Part shown: positions 9,489-17,123 of the stretch, piece by piece
How positions within the stretch are numbered: position 1 is the first letter of the stretch
Layout of the letters: every line of letters starts with the position of its first letter
Origin: Epilithonimonas hominis
Lineage (GTDB): Bacteria; Bacteroidota; Bacteroidia; Flavobacteriales; Weeksellaceae
Reading direction: 5' to 3'
NCBI RefSeq assembly: GCF_003730015.1
Contig: NZ_RJTU01000043.1
Coordinates: 1-64,000, forward strand
DNA length: 64,000 bases
Notes under the pieces: generated by a model
What the model was told of the DNA's origin: nothing
The model's database searches: none
What the model saw: the letters and a program-made list of their open reading frames with translations, nothing else
Translations under genes and position numbers: made by a program

Positions 9489-10067
9489 ATGAAATTAGAA
9501 GTTTCTTCAGAGAAACATTTGGTTTATGTGGAAGAAATCAGAAACGAAATGGAGGATTCTGCGAAAAAACGCGGAACAGGTATCGCAAAACGTTCTTCAG
9601 AATATCTGGGCAAAAAAATCTCAGAAGGCAATTCCATTATTGCAATTGACGAAAATGGAACTTGGGCGGGCTTCTGTTATATAGAAACTTGGACAAATGG
9701 GGAATATGTCGCTAATTCTGGACTCATCGTTTCGCCTCAATTCAGGAATGCTGGATTAGCAACTCAGATTAAAGAAAGGATTTTCCAATTATCACGAGAG
9801 AAATATCCCAATGCTAAAATTTTTGGATTGACAACTGGATTAGCGGTGATGAAAATCAATAGTAATCTCGGTTATAAACCGGTAATCTATTCTGAACTAA
9901 CGCAAGATGAACAATTCTGGAATGGTTGTAAAAACTGTGTGAATTATGAAATTCTGATGATGAAAGAACGCAAAAACTGTCTATGCACAGCTATGCTTTT
10001 CGTTCCCGAAAATCTGAATAAAGAGAATAAGAAAAATTTTGAATCAATAAATAACAACAATGAGTAA
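9489..10067 (+). CDS. GNAT acetyltransferase, candidate first enzyme of arginine synthesis
   Basis: The product is 192 aa. The acetyl-CoA binding motif A appears as GLIVSPQFRNAGLATQIKER (V-x-P-x-x-R-x-x-G-x-A). The C-terminal third carries a cysteine cluster (CKNC at about residue 150 and KNCLC at about 168) not usual in plain GNATs. It is the first gene of the cluster and overlaps argG by 8 bp. No argA, argJ or amino-acid-kinase-fused synthase is seen in the cluster. A role as N-acyl-glutamate synthase (acetyl or succinyl) is therefore the best inference, from context rather than a diagnostic motif. Confidence 0.75.
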   Translation: MKLEVSSEKHLVYVEEIRNEMEDSAKKRGTGIAKRSSEYLGKKISEGNSIIAIDENGTWAGFCYIETWTNGEYVANSGLIVSPQFRNAGLATQIKERIFQLSREKYPNAKIFGLTTGLAVMKINSNLGYKPVIYSELTQDEQFWNGCKNCVNYEILMMKERKNCLCTAMLFVPENLNKENKKNFESINNNNE

Positions 10068-11253
10068 GAAAGTAGTTTTGGCATTTAGCGGCGGTTTGGA
10101 TACCTCTTATTGCGCAAAATATCTGAGTGTAACTTTGGGTTACGAAGTTCACGCAGTCACGATTAATACAGGAGGTTTTGATAAGGAAGATGAAGTTTCG
10201 CTTAAAGAAAAAGCGGAAAAATTAGGCGTGGCTTCTTACAGGTTTGTTGATGCTTCGGAAAAATATTATAATGATTGTGTTAAGTATTTGATTTTTGGTA
10301 ACGTTCTGAAAAACAATACTTATCCGTTGTCTGTGAGTGCGGAAAGAACGATTCAGGCGCAGACGATTGCGGAAGTGGCTTTGGAAATCGGAGCAGATGC
10401 GATTGCGCACGGAAGCACAGGCGCAGGAAATGACCAAGTTCGTTTTGATTTGATTTTCCAAGTAATGTGCCCGAAAATCGAAATCATCACACCAATTCGT
10501 GATTTGGGTTTGTCGCGTGAAGATGAAATTCAATTCCTGAAAAATCACAATTACGAAATGGATTTTGACAAAGCAAAATATTCGATTAACAAAGGACTTT
10601 GGGGAACTTCAGTCGGAGGAAAAGAAACTTTGACTTCGCAAAATTACCTTCCTGAAGAAGCATTTCCGTCGCAAATCGAAAAAACAGAACCTTCTCAATT
10701 GGAAATAGAATTCAAAAACGGAGAATTATTTTCTGTGAATGGCGAGACGTTTTCTCATCCGGTTTTAGCGATTAAAAAGATTGAAGAATTGGCTTCACCT
10801 TACGGAATCGGGCGTGACATTCACGTTGGAGACACGATTGTTGGGATCAAAGGTCGTGTTGGTTTTGAGGCTGCCGCGGCGTCAATCATCATAAAAGCGC
10901 ATCATTTGTTGGAGAAGCATACGTTGTCAAAGTACCAGCAGACGATAAAATCACAATTGTCAGATTGGTATGGAAACTGGCTTCACGAGGCGCTTTTCCT
11001 TGACCCGGTGATGAGAAATATCGAATCGTTTTTACAGGATTCTCAGAAAACGGTTAATGGAAAAGTTTTCATCACACTTCATCCGTATCGTTTCATTTTG
11101 AATGGAATTGAGTCTGACAACGATTTAATGTCTTCAAAATTTGGAAGTTATGGTGAAGAAAATCTCGCGTGGAGCGGGGAAGATGTGAAAGGTTTTACCA
11201 AAATCCTCAGCAACTCGCTCAACATCTATCATCAGGTTAATAAATTGAATTAG
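10060..11253 (+). CDS. argG: Argininosuccinate synthase
   Basis: The product is 397 aa, the normal length for the family. It joins citrulline and aspartate with ATP to give argininosuccinate. The N-terminal nucleotide-binding loop AFSGGLDTSYC and the GSTGAGNDQVRF motif that binds citrulline and aspartate are visible. The start at 10060 overlaps the GNAT gene by 8 bp, which suggests translational coupling. In this cluster argG comes early and argH, the next step, comes last. Confidence 0.97.
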   Translation: MSKKVVLAFSGGLDTSYCAKYLSVTLGYEVHAVTINTGGFDKEDEVSLKEKAEKLGVASYRFVDASEKYYNDCVKYLIFGNVLKNNTYPLSVSAERTIQAQTIAEVALEIGADAIAHGSTGAGNDQVRFDLIFQVMCPKIEIITPIRDLGLSREDEIQFLKNHNYEMDFDKAKYSINKGLWGTSVGGKETLTSQNYLPEEAFPSQIEKTEPSQLEIEFKNGELFSVNGETFSHPVLAIKKIEELASPYGIGRDIHVGDTIVGIKGRVGFEAAAASIIIKAHHLLEKHTLSKYQQTIKSQLSDWYGNWLHEALFLDPVMRNIESFLQDSQKTVNGKVFITLHPYRFILNGIESDNDLMSSKFGSYGEENLAWSGEDVKGFTKILSNSLNIYHQVNKLN

Positions 11254-11260
11254 AATAATT

Positions 11261-11395
11261 GGGGCAGCTTAATCCGTCTTCCGCTCCCAAACCTAACGAA
11301 GTGGTTCGACGAAGTCAATCTTTTTTGCAGACGATTTCATTTTAAATAGAACTTAAGTACAAGCAAAAAAGGATTTCCGCTCAAGCCGGGCTGCG
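11261..11395 (+). repeat. Dispersed REP-like intergenic module, copy 1
   Basis: The module starts GGGGCAGCTTAA and ends CCGGGCTGCG. Inside, TTTTTTGC at 11321-11328 can pair with GCAAAAAA at 11363-11370, and TTCCGCTC occurs on both sides. A close copy sits upstream of argH (16872-16977) and a diverged one at 40531-40650. Copy 1 has an extra insertion of about 25 bp (ACCTAACGAAGTGGTTCGAC region) relative to copy 2. Confidence 0.7.
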
Positions 11396-11418
11396 AGTGA
11401 TTCAATGATTAATAAACT

Positions 11419-11507
11419 TTTGCTGAGCGTAAACGCCTTTGCGAACTTAAAACATTTTCAATAAGAATAAAAAAACTTTGCGCGCTTTGCGTTCAAAATA
11501 TTAAAAA
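11419..11507 (+). repeat. CTTTGCG period-9 spacer before argC
   Basis: After the REP-like module comes a second conserved block: GCTGAGCG, then CGCCTTTGCGAAC, then two CTTTGCG words spaced nine bases apart (11476 onward), ending in an A-rich run at the argC ATG. The same block precedes argH (17025-17123), and a third version follows argH (18448-18535). The match across copies extends through non-coding filler, so the block was duplicated as a unit. Confidence 0.65.
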
Positions 11508-12473
11508 ATGAAAAAATCAGTCGGAATCATCGGTGCCAACGGTTACACAGGAAGCGAACTTGTTCGATTGCTGGCTTTTCATCCGAATATAGAATTAAAA
11601 TTTTTGTACAGTCGTTCCAATTCCGGCGTTAAGATTTCGGATTTGTATCCGGATTTAGATTCCGTTTGCGATTTGGTTTTAGAAAATACATTGCGTCCGG
11701 TTGATATTCTTTTTCTTTGCTTGCCTCACACAGAAAGTGCAAAATGGCTTGCAGAAAGACCAGCAGACGATGAGGTATTAATAATAGATTTAGGAAACGA
11801 TTTCCGACTTTCTACCCATTTTGGAAGCAGAGATTTTGTTTATGGTTTGCCAGAGATTCATTTTAATGAAATTCAGAATTCGAAAAGTATTGCTAACCCT
11901 GGATGTTTTGCAACTGCGATTCAGTTGGCGTTATTGCCTTTAGCAAAAGAAAATCTGTTAAAAGATGTTTACACAACCGGAATCACGGGTTCAACGGGAG
12001 CTGGACAATCTTTGCAACCGACAACGCATTTCACTTGGCGAAATGATAACATTTCGGCTTATAAAACTCTGAATCATCAGCACGTTGATGAGATTTTGAA
12101 ACAGGTTAATTTGCTGAATAAAGAAGAAGTAGAACTCAATTTTGTTCCTTGGCGCGGCGATTTTGCAAGAGGGATTTTTACCAGTTCTGTTATCGGATGC
12201 GATTTGGAATTGGAAAGGATTTATTCCATATATAATGACTTCTACAAAGATTCGCCTTTTGTGAAAGTTTCAGAAAAACCAATCGATATGAAACAAGTTG
12301 TAAATACCAATTTTTGTACAATTCAAATAGAAAAGAAAGGAAATAAAATAGCAATCCATTCTACAATTGACAACCTTTTGAAAGGTGCCTCCGGACAGGC
12401 TGTTCAAAATATGAATATCGCCAATGGCTGGGAACAAAATCTTGGATTAAACCTAAAACCAATTGCTTTTTAA
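11508..12473 (+). CDS. argC: N-acyl-gamma-glutamyl-phosphate reductase
   Basis: The product is 321 aa. The NAD(P)-binding start GIIGANGYTGSELVRLL, the catalytic cysteine in NPGCFATA and the GITGSTGAG motif identify ArgC. It reduces the acyl-glutamyl phosphate made by ArgB to the semialdehyde used by ArgD. It is separated from argG by a 254-bp repeat-filled gap and from argD by only 36 bp. Whether the acyl group is acetyl or succinyl cannot be read from this protein. Confidence 0.95.
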   Translation: MKKSVGIIGANGYTGSELVRLLAFHPNIELKFLYSRSNSGVKISDLYPDLDSVCDLVLENTLRPVDILFLCLPHTESAKWLAERPADDEVLIIDLGNDFRLSTHFGSRDFVYGLPEIHFNEIQNSKSIANPGCFATAIQLALLPLAKENLLKDVYTTGITGSTGAGQSLQPTTHFTWRNDNISAYKTLNHQHVDEILKQVNLLNKEEVELNFVPWRGDFARGIFTSSVIGCDLELERIYSIYNDFYKDSPFVKVSEKPIDMKQVVNTNFCTIQIEKKGNKIAIHSTIDNLLKGASGQAVQNMNIANGWEQNLGLNLKPIAF

Positions 12474-12474
12474 A

Positions 12475-12509
12475 GTCAATCAACTATCAACCGACAACCA
12501 TCAACCAAA
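12475..12509 (+). repeat. Five 7-bp tandem units abutting the argD start
   Basis: The argC-argD gap is one base plus five heptamers (12475-12481, 12482-12488, 12489-12495, 12496-12502, 12503-12509). Units 2-5 read AACTATC, AACCGAC, AACCATC and AACCAAA. The last unit ends immediately before the ATG at 12510. No Shine-Dalgarno is present. Confidence 0.75.
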
Positions 12510-13676
12510 ATGAATTTATTCAACGTCTATCCACTCTTCAACATCAATCCTATAAAAGCTCAAGGTTCTTTTCTTTGGGACGAAAACGGACAGCAGTACC
12601 TCGATTTTTATGGCGGTCACGCTGTGATTTCCATTGGTCATAATCATCCGCATTATGTAGAGAAATTGAAAAATCAATTAGAAAAAATCAGTTTTTATTC
12701 CAATTCTGTCGAGAACAAAATTCAGGAAAAATTGGCTGAAAAGTTAGGAAAATTGTCAGGTTACGAAGATTATTCATTGTTCTTATGTAATTCTGGAGCG
12801 GAAGCGAATGAAAATGCTTTGAAATTAGCTTCATTCCATAATAATAAAAAGAAAGTCGTTTATTTTTCTGAGTCTTTTCACGGAAGAACTTCGGCTGCAG
12901 TTGCGGTAACAGATAATCCAAAAATTGTAGCACCAGTTAATGAATCTGAAAATTTCATCAAATGTGAATTCAATAATTCAGAAGAACTGAAAAAGATTTT
13001 TGCTGAAAATCAGGATGATATTTCAGCAGTGATTGTCGAAGGAATTCAAGGTGTTGGCGGAATTAATTTGTTGGAAAAAGATTTCGTTTTAATGATTGAA
13101 AAATTGTGCAAAGAAAATAATACAGTTTTGATTTTAGACGAAGTTCAGTCTGGTTATGGACGTTCAGGGAAATTCTTTGCGCATCAGGAATTCGACATCA
13201 AACCGGATTTGATTACAGTTGCAAAAGGAATGGGCAATGGTTTTCCGATTGGTGGTGTTTTGATTAGTCCAAAATTCCAAGCGAGTTACGGATTGTTGGG
13301 AACAACGTTTGGCGGAAATCATTTGGCTTGTGTTGCTGGATTAGCCGTTTTAGAAGTTATTGAAAATGAAAATTTAATTGAAAATTCAGAGAAAATTGGA
13401 GCTTACATCGAAGAAAAAATTAAACATTTTCCTCACATTAAAAATATTAAAAGACGTGGTTTGATGATTGGGATTGAGCTCGACCAAGCTTGCGCAGATG
13501 TCAGAAAAGAATTGTTGTTTGAACATTGTATTTTCACTGGAAATGCTAATGATAAAAATGTTCTGCGGATTTTACCGGCGCTCAACATTTCGGAAAAAGA
13601 ATCCGACTTATTCATCAATGCTTTAGAAAAAACTTTGAAAGCTATTGATAAAAAAGAAATTGTAGAATTTAAATAA
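12510..13676 (+). CDS. argD: N-acyl-ornithine aminotransferase (class III PLP)
   Basis: The product is 388 aa of the class III aminotransferase fold. Visible features are the N-terminal GGHAVISIGHNHP, the pocket FLCNSGAEANENALK, the LILDEVQSGYGRSGKFFA motif with the PLP-contacting aspartate, and the Schiff-base lysine in TVAKGMGNGFPIGG. It converts acyl-glutamate semialdehyde to acyl-ornithine, using glutamate as amino donor. The enzyme family also accepts succinyl substrates, consistent with the carbamoyltransferase next door. Confidence 0.94.
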   Translation: MNLFNVYPLFNINPIKAQGSFLWDENGQQYLDFYGGHAVISIGHNHPHYVEKLKNQLEKISFYSNSVENKIQEKLAEKLGKLSGYEDYSLFLCNSGAEANENALKLASFHNNKKKVVYFSESFHGRTSAAVAVTDNPKIVAPVNESENFIKCEFNNSEELKKIFAENQDDISAVIVEGIQGVGGINLLEKDFVLMIEKLCKENNTVLILDEVQSGYGRSGKFFAHQEFDIKPDLITVAKGMGNGFPIGGVLISPKFQASYGLLGTTFGGNHLACVAGLAVLEVIENENLIENSEKIGAYIEEKIKHFPHIKNIKRRGLMIGIELDQACADVRKELLFEHCIFTGNANDKNVLRILPALNISEKESDLFINALEKTLKAIDKKEIVEFK

Positions 13677-13806
13677 CGCAAAGTCGCAAGATATCAATAA
13701 TTATTATAATGTTGGAAAGTCGCAAAAATTGTACACTAAAATTTTGCGACTTATAAAAGTCGAATTACATAAAATAATTTTGCGCCTTTGCGATAAAAAA
13801 GATAAA
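13677..13806 (+). repeat. Nested inverted-repeat element filling the argD-argF' gap
   Basis: The outer arms CGCAAAGTCGCAA (13677-13689) and TTGCGCCTTTGCG (13780-13792) pair at 12 of 13 positions. The inner arms AAGTCGCAAAA (13717-13727) and TTTTGCGACTT (13742-13752) pair perfectly. The left arm begins on the first base after the argD stop, and the right arm ends 14 bp before the argF' ATG. The same plan, with a different arm sequence, occupies the next gap (14782-14902). Confidence 0.75.
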
Positions 13807-14781
13807 ATGAAAAATTTCACTTCGGTTTACGATATAGATAACTTGCAAGATATCATTGCAAAAGCCTTAAAAATAAAAGACAATCTGTTAGAAAATCCAA
13901 CCAAAGGAAAGGGAAAGACAATTGGTTTGGTTTTTCTTAATTCCAGTCTTAGAACAAGATTAAGTTCACAAATCGCAGCTCAGAATTTAGGACTGAATGT
14001 TTTAGTTCTCAACGCCGCTCAGGAAGCTTGGAATTTAGAATTCGCTGACGGAACTGTGATGAATGGCGACACGGTCGAACATATCAAAGATGCAATAGAG
14101 GTTCTGAATCAATATTGCGATATCATTGCCGTACGATGTTTTGCCGGAATGAAAAGTAAAGAAGACGACGTTAACGAAAGTATACTAAGCCAGTTTCTGA
14201 AATATGCGAAAGTTCCGGTGGTTTCCCTGGAATCTGCGACGCGACATCCTTTGCAAAGTTTGGCGGATTGCATCACGATTACAGAAAACTGGCCTTTCGA
14301 CAAGCTCAAGATTAATAGAAAACCAAAAGTTGTTTTGACTTGGGCGCCACATATCAAACCGATTGCACAGGCTGTCGGCAATTCTTTCACAGAATGGATG
14401 CAAAAAATGGATGTTGATTTTGTAATCACAAACCCAGAAGGTTACGATTTAGATAAAAACTTCACTAAAGATACGCCTGTAATTCACAATCAGGAACAAG
14501 CGTTGAAAGATGCAGATTTTATTTATGTGAAAAACTGGTCATCGTTTGAAGATTACGCAAATATGCCAAAAGTTGAAGGCGATTGGATGTTGACGAATGA
14601 AAAATTAGAATTAACCAATCAAGCGAAAGTAATGCATTGTTTGCCAGTTCGTAGAAATCTTGAATTGAGTGATGAAGTAATGGATGGAGAAAACTCAATC
14701 ATCTATCAGCAAGCAAAAAACAGAATTTTTTCTGCTCAAGTTGTGTTTTCTGAAATTTTGGATGAGTTAGATAAATGTTAA
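13807..14781 (+). CDS. argF': N-succinyl-/N-acetylornithine carbamoyltransferase
   Basis: The product is 324 aa from the ATG at 13807; upstream codons read into the intergenic repeat. The carbamoyl-phosphate loop is FLNSSLRTR instead of the usual STRTR, as in acyl-ornithine carbamoyltransferases. The GTVMNGDTVEHI segment places Val90 where the Xanthomonas acetyl enzyme has Glu92 and the Bacteroides fragilis succinyl enzyme has Pro90. HPLQSLAD and HCLPVRRN match the remaining active-site motifs. I favour a succinyl substrate because work on these two enzymes showed that losing the glutamate switches specificity; this remains inference. True ornithine carbamoyltransferase is unlikely. Confidence 0.88.
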   Translation: MKNFTSVYDIDNLQDIIAKALKIKDNLLENPTKGKGKTIGLVFLNSSLRTRLSSQIAAQNLGLNVLVLNAAQEAWNLEFADGTVMNGDTVEHIKDAIEVLNQYCDIIAVRCFAGMKSKEDDVNESILSQFLKYAKVPVVSLESATRHPLQSLADCITITENWPFDKLKINRKPKVVLTWAPHIKPIAQAVGNSFTEWMQKMDVDFVITNPEGYDLDKNFTKDTPVIHNQEQALKDADFIYVKNWSSFEDYANMPKVEGDWMLTNEKLELTNQAKVMHCLPVRRNLELSDEVMDGENSIIYQQAKNRIFSAQVVFSEILDELDKC

Positions 14782-14902
14782 ACACAAAGGCACAAAAGAT
14801 TTTTTTTGAAAAGAATTTTAAGGCACAAAAAAATCAAAGATTTTAAAACTTTGTGCCTTAAAACACAATATTGCATAATTAGTAATCCTTGTGCCTTTGT
14901 GT
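14782..14902 (+). repeat. Nested inverted-repeat element filling the argF'-argB gap
   Basis: The outer arms ACACAAAGGCACAA (14782-14795) and TTGTGCCTTTGTGT (14889-14902) are perfect reverse complements. The inner arms AAGGCACAAA (14820-14829) and TTTGTGCCTT (14850-14859) are also perfect. The element starts right after the argF' stop and ends 26 bp before the argB ATG. The plan is the same as in the preceding gap, but every CGC/GCG in the arms has become CAC/GTG on both sides. Confidence 0.8.
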
Positions 14903-14928
14903 AAATTATGTAAGAATTGAAAACAAAA

Positions 14929-15720
14929 ATGCAAAAACTACACATCATAAAAATCGGCGGAACTCTTATCGATGACAAAAAAGCATTGAAAGCTTTTCTT
15001 GCGCAATTTTCTGAAATCAAAGGCGCTAAAATCCTGATTCACGGCGGTGGAAAGATAGCTGAAACTTTAGCTGAAAAGCTAAAAATAAGGCAAACAATGA
15101 TTGATGGACGACGAATCACGAATAAGAAAACGTTGAAAATCGTAACAATGGTTTATGCAGGTAGAATCAATAAAAATTTGGTGGCAAAACTTCAGAGTTT
15201 CGACTGCAATGCGATTGGATTTTCCGGAGCGGATGGTAACGTTATCAAAGCCGAAAAAAGACAACATCCTGAAATCGATTTTGGATTTGTTGGCGATATA
15301 GACGAAAAAAGTATCAATCACGAATTGATCATCAATATGATAAATCTGGGTTTGGTTCCGGTGTTTTCTGCAATCACTCACGATAAAAAAGGAAATCTGT
15401 TCAACACCAACGCAGACACGATTGCCGGAACTATCGCTCAGGCTTTATCAAAACATTTCGATACAGAATTGTTGTTCTGTTTCGATAAAAACGGGGTTTT
15501 AGAAAATATTGAGGACGAAAATTCAAATTTGAAAACAATCAATAAACAAGAATTTTCTGAACTAAAATCCGAAGGAAAACTCCATAAAGGGATTTTGCCA
15601 AAACTTGAAAATGCTTTCCGAGCCAAAGAAAATGGCGTTCAGAAAGTGGCTTTAATCAAAGAAGAAAAATTATCAGATCAAATAAATCGAGGAAATGAAG
15701 GAACTGAAATCTGTCTTTAG
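14929..15720 (+). CDS. argB: N-acyl-glutamate kinase
   Basis: The product is 263 aa from the ATG at 14929; a TTG at 14917 would add four residues. The amino-acid-kinase signature is clear: IKIGGTLIDD at the N-terminus, ILIHGGGKIAETLAEKL, and NTNADTIAGTIAQAL in the second half. It phosphorylates the gamma-carboxyl of N-acetyl- or N-succinyl-glutamate. The N-terminal extension typical of arginine-inhibited hexameric kinases is absent, so feedback inhibition at this step is doubtful. The gene overlaps argE by 26 bp. Confidence 0.93.
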   Translation: MQKLHIIKIGGTLIDDKKALKAFLAQFSEIKGAKILIHGGGKIAETLAEKLKIRQTMIDGRRITNKKTLKIVTMVYAGRINKNLVAKLQSFDCNAIGFSGADGNVIKAEKRQHPEIDFGFVGDIDEKSINHELIINMINLGLVPVFSAITHDKKGNLFNTNADTIAGTIAQALSKHFDTELLFCFDKNGVLENIEDENSNLKTINKQEFSELKSEGKLHKGILPKLENAFRAKENGVQKVALIKEEKLSDQINRGNEGTEICL

Positions 15721-16777
15721 CAGAGAAGAATTAACGGAAAATGCAGTCAAATTACTGAAAAAACTCATTGCAACGCCGTCTATGAGCCGAGACGAATATA
15801 ATGTTTCGCTCATCATTGAAGGATTTTTCAATGAGCATCAGCTGACTGTGAACCGATTCAAAAATAACATTTGGGCAACCAACAAACATTTTGATGCAGG
15901 CAAACCTTCGATTCTTCTAAACACGCATCACGACACGGTAAAACCGAACAAGGCTTACACTTTGGATCCGTTTATTCCTGTGGAAAAAGACGGGAAATTA
16001 TTTGGTTTGGGAAGCAACGATGCAGGCGCATCTTTGGTGGCAATGGCGCAGACGTTTCTTTATTTTTATGAAGCCGAGGATTTGACTCATAATTTGGTAA
16101 TTGCTTTGACGGCTGAGGAAGAAATCTCTGGCTTGGACGGAATTGAAGCTTTATTTCCACAACTTCCGAATGTAGAATTGGCCATCGTAGGCGAACCAAC
16201 CAAAATGAATCTCGCCATTGCAGAAAAAGGTTTGTTGGTGATTGACGGGGAAATGACGGGAACGCCTTCTCACGCAGCGCATCCTAACAATGACAATGCG
16301 ATTGTGAAATGTATGAAGGATTTACAGAATATTTTGGATTTCAAATTTCCAAAAGTTTCCGATTATCTAGGCGAAGTGAAAGTGACTTTGTCGGTTATCA
16401 ATGCGGGAACTCAGCACAATGTGGTTCCGGAAAAATGCAATTTCACCTTGGACGTACGTGTGACAGACGAATATACGAATCGCGAAGTTTTCGAAATCAT
16501 CCAATCTCAAATGAAATCGAAACTCACGCCGAGGTCATTCCGTCTCAATTCCTCAAAAATCGAGGTCAGTCATCCGTTTGTTCAAGCGGGATTGGCTTTG
16601 GGAAGGACAACTTACGGATCGCCGACATCTTCCGACCAAGCGATTATTCCTTGCACATCGGTCAAGTTGGGTGTTGGAGATAGTTTGCGTTCTCACACAG
16701 CGGACGAGTTTGTTTACATCGACGAAATCCGAGAAGGCATCGATATTTACATCAAAATATTAGAAAAAGTTTTATAA
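15695..16777 (+). CDS. argE: M20-family N-acyl-ornithine/citrulline deacylase
   Basis: The product is 360 aa of the M20 di-zinc amidohydrolase fold. Metal and catalytic motifs are visible: LLNTHHDTVKP, GLGSNDAGASL with the bridging aspartate, TAEEEISG with the catalytic glutamates and GEPTKM. In this cluster it probably removes the acyl group from acyl-citrulline after carbamoylation, as in the Bacteroides and Xanthomonas routes, rather than from acyl-ornithine. It overlaps argB by 26 bp in another frame, so the two are translated from one message. Confidence 0.92.
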   Translation: MKELKSVFSREELTENAVKLLKKLIATPSMSRDEYNVSLIIEGFFNEHQLTVNRFKNNIWATNKHFDAGKPSILLNTHHDTVKPNKAYTLDPFIPVEKDGKLFGLGSNDAGASLVAMAQTFLYFYEAEDLTHNLVIALTAEEEISGLDGIEALFPQLPNVELAIVGEPTKMNLAIAEKGLLVIDGEMTGTPSHAAHPNNDNAIVKCMKDLQNILDFKFPKVSDYLGEVKVTLSVINAGTQHNVVPEKCNFTLDVRVTDEYTNREVFEIIQSQMKSKLTPRSFRLNSSKIEVSHPFVQAGLALGRTTYGSPTSSDQAIIPCTSVKLGVGDSLRSHTADEFVYIDEIREGIDIYIKILEKVL

Positions 16778-16785
16778 ATATAAAT

Positions 16786-16840
16786 AGAGGCGGGCTTTAG
16801 CCCGTCTTAGAAAGGAAATTAGGAATTGGCTTTAGCCAAA
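16786..16840 (+). repeat. Twin GGCTTTAGCC-type hairpins after argE
   Basis: Two short palindromes lie just after the argE stop. CGGGCTTTAGCCCG (16791-16804) has a 6-bp stem that extends by further pairs and wobbles. TTGGCTTTAGCCAA (16826-16839) has a 6-bp stem. Both share the core GGCTTTAGCC. No T-run follows either, so they are not classical terminators; they look like a dispersed palindromic repeat family. Confidence 0.65.
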
Positions 16841-16871
16841 ATTTATAAAGTCAACAAAATAAAAATAATTT

Positions 16872-16977
16872 GGGCAGCTTAACCGCCTTCCGCTCTCAAT
16901 CTTTTTTGCAAGACGATTTCAGTTTAAATAGAACTTGATGAATACGCAAAAAAGGATTTCCGCTCAAGTCGGGCTGC
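16872..16977 (+). repeat. Dispersed REP-like intergenic module, copy 2
   Basis: The module runs from GGGCAGCTTAACC to CGGGCTGCGC. TTTTTTGC (16902-16909) pairs with GCAAAAAA (16946-16953), and TTCCGCTC occurs on both sides. It is closely similar to copy 1 at 11261-11395, including the filler GACGATTTCA and TTTAAATAGAACTT. Both copies precede an arg gene on the same strand. Confidence 0.72.
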
Positions 16978-17024
16978 GCTTCGCAAAGTTGAAGATTTGT
17001 TTTCAATATAAGAGAACTTTAAAA

Positions 17025-17123
17025 TTTAGGCTTTGATGAGCATAAGCGCCTTTGCGAACCTTAAATATTTTCAATAAAATAAAAAAAAATCTTTGCGCTC
17101 TTTGCGTTCAAAATATAAAAAAA
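17025..17123 (+). repeat. CTTTGCG period-9 spacer before argH
   Basis: The block reads GATGAGCATAAGCGCC, TTTGCGAACC and then two CTTTGCG words nine bases apart (17094 and 17103), followed by TTCAAAATAT and an A-run to the argH ATG. It is the counterpart of 11419-11507 before argC. The resemblance is too close for chance, and the block sits in the same orientation and distance from a start codon. Confidence 0.65.
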
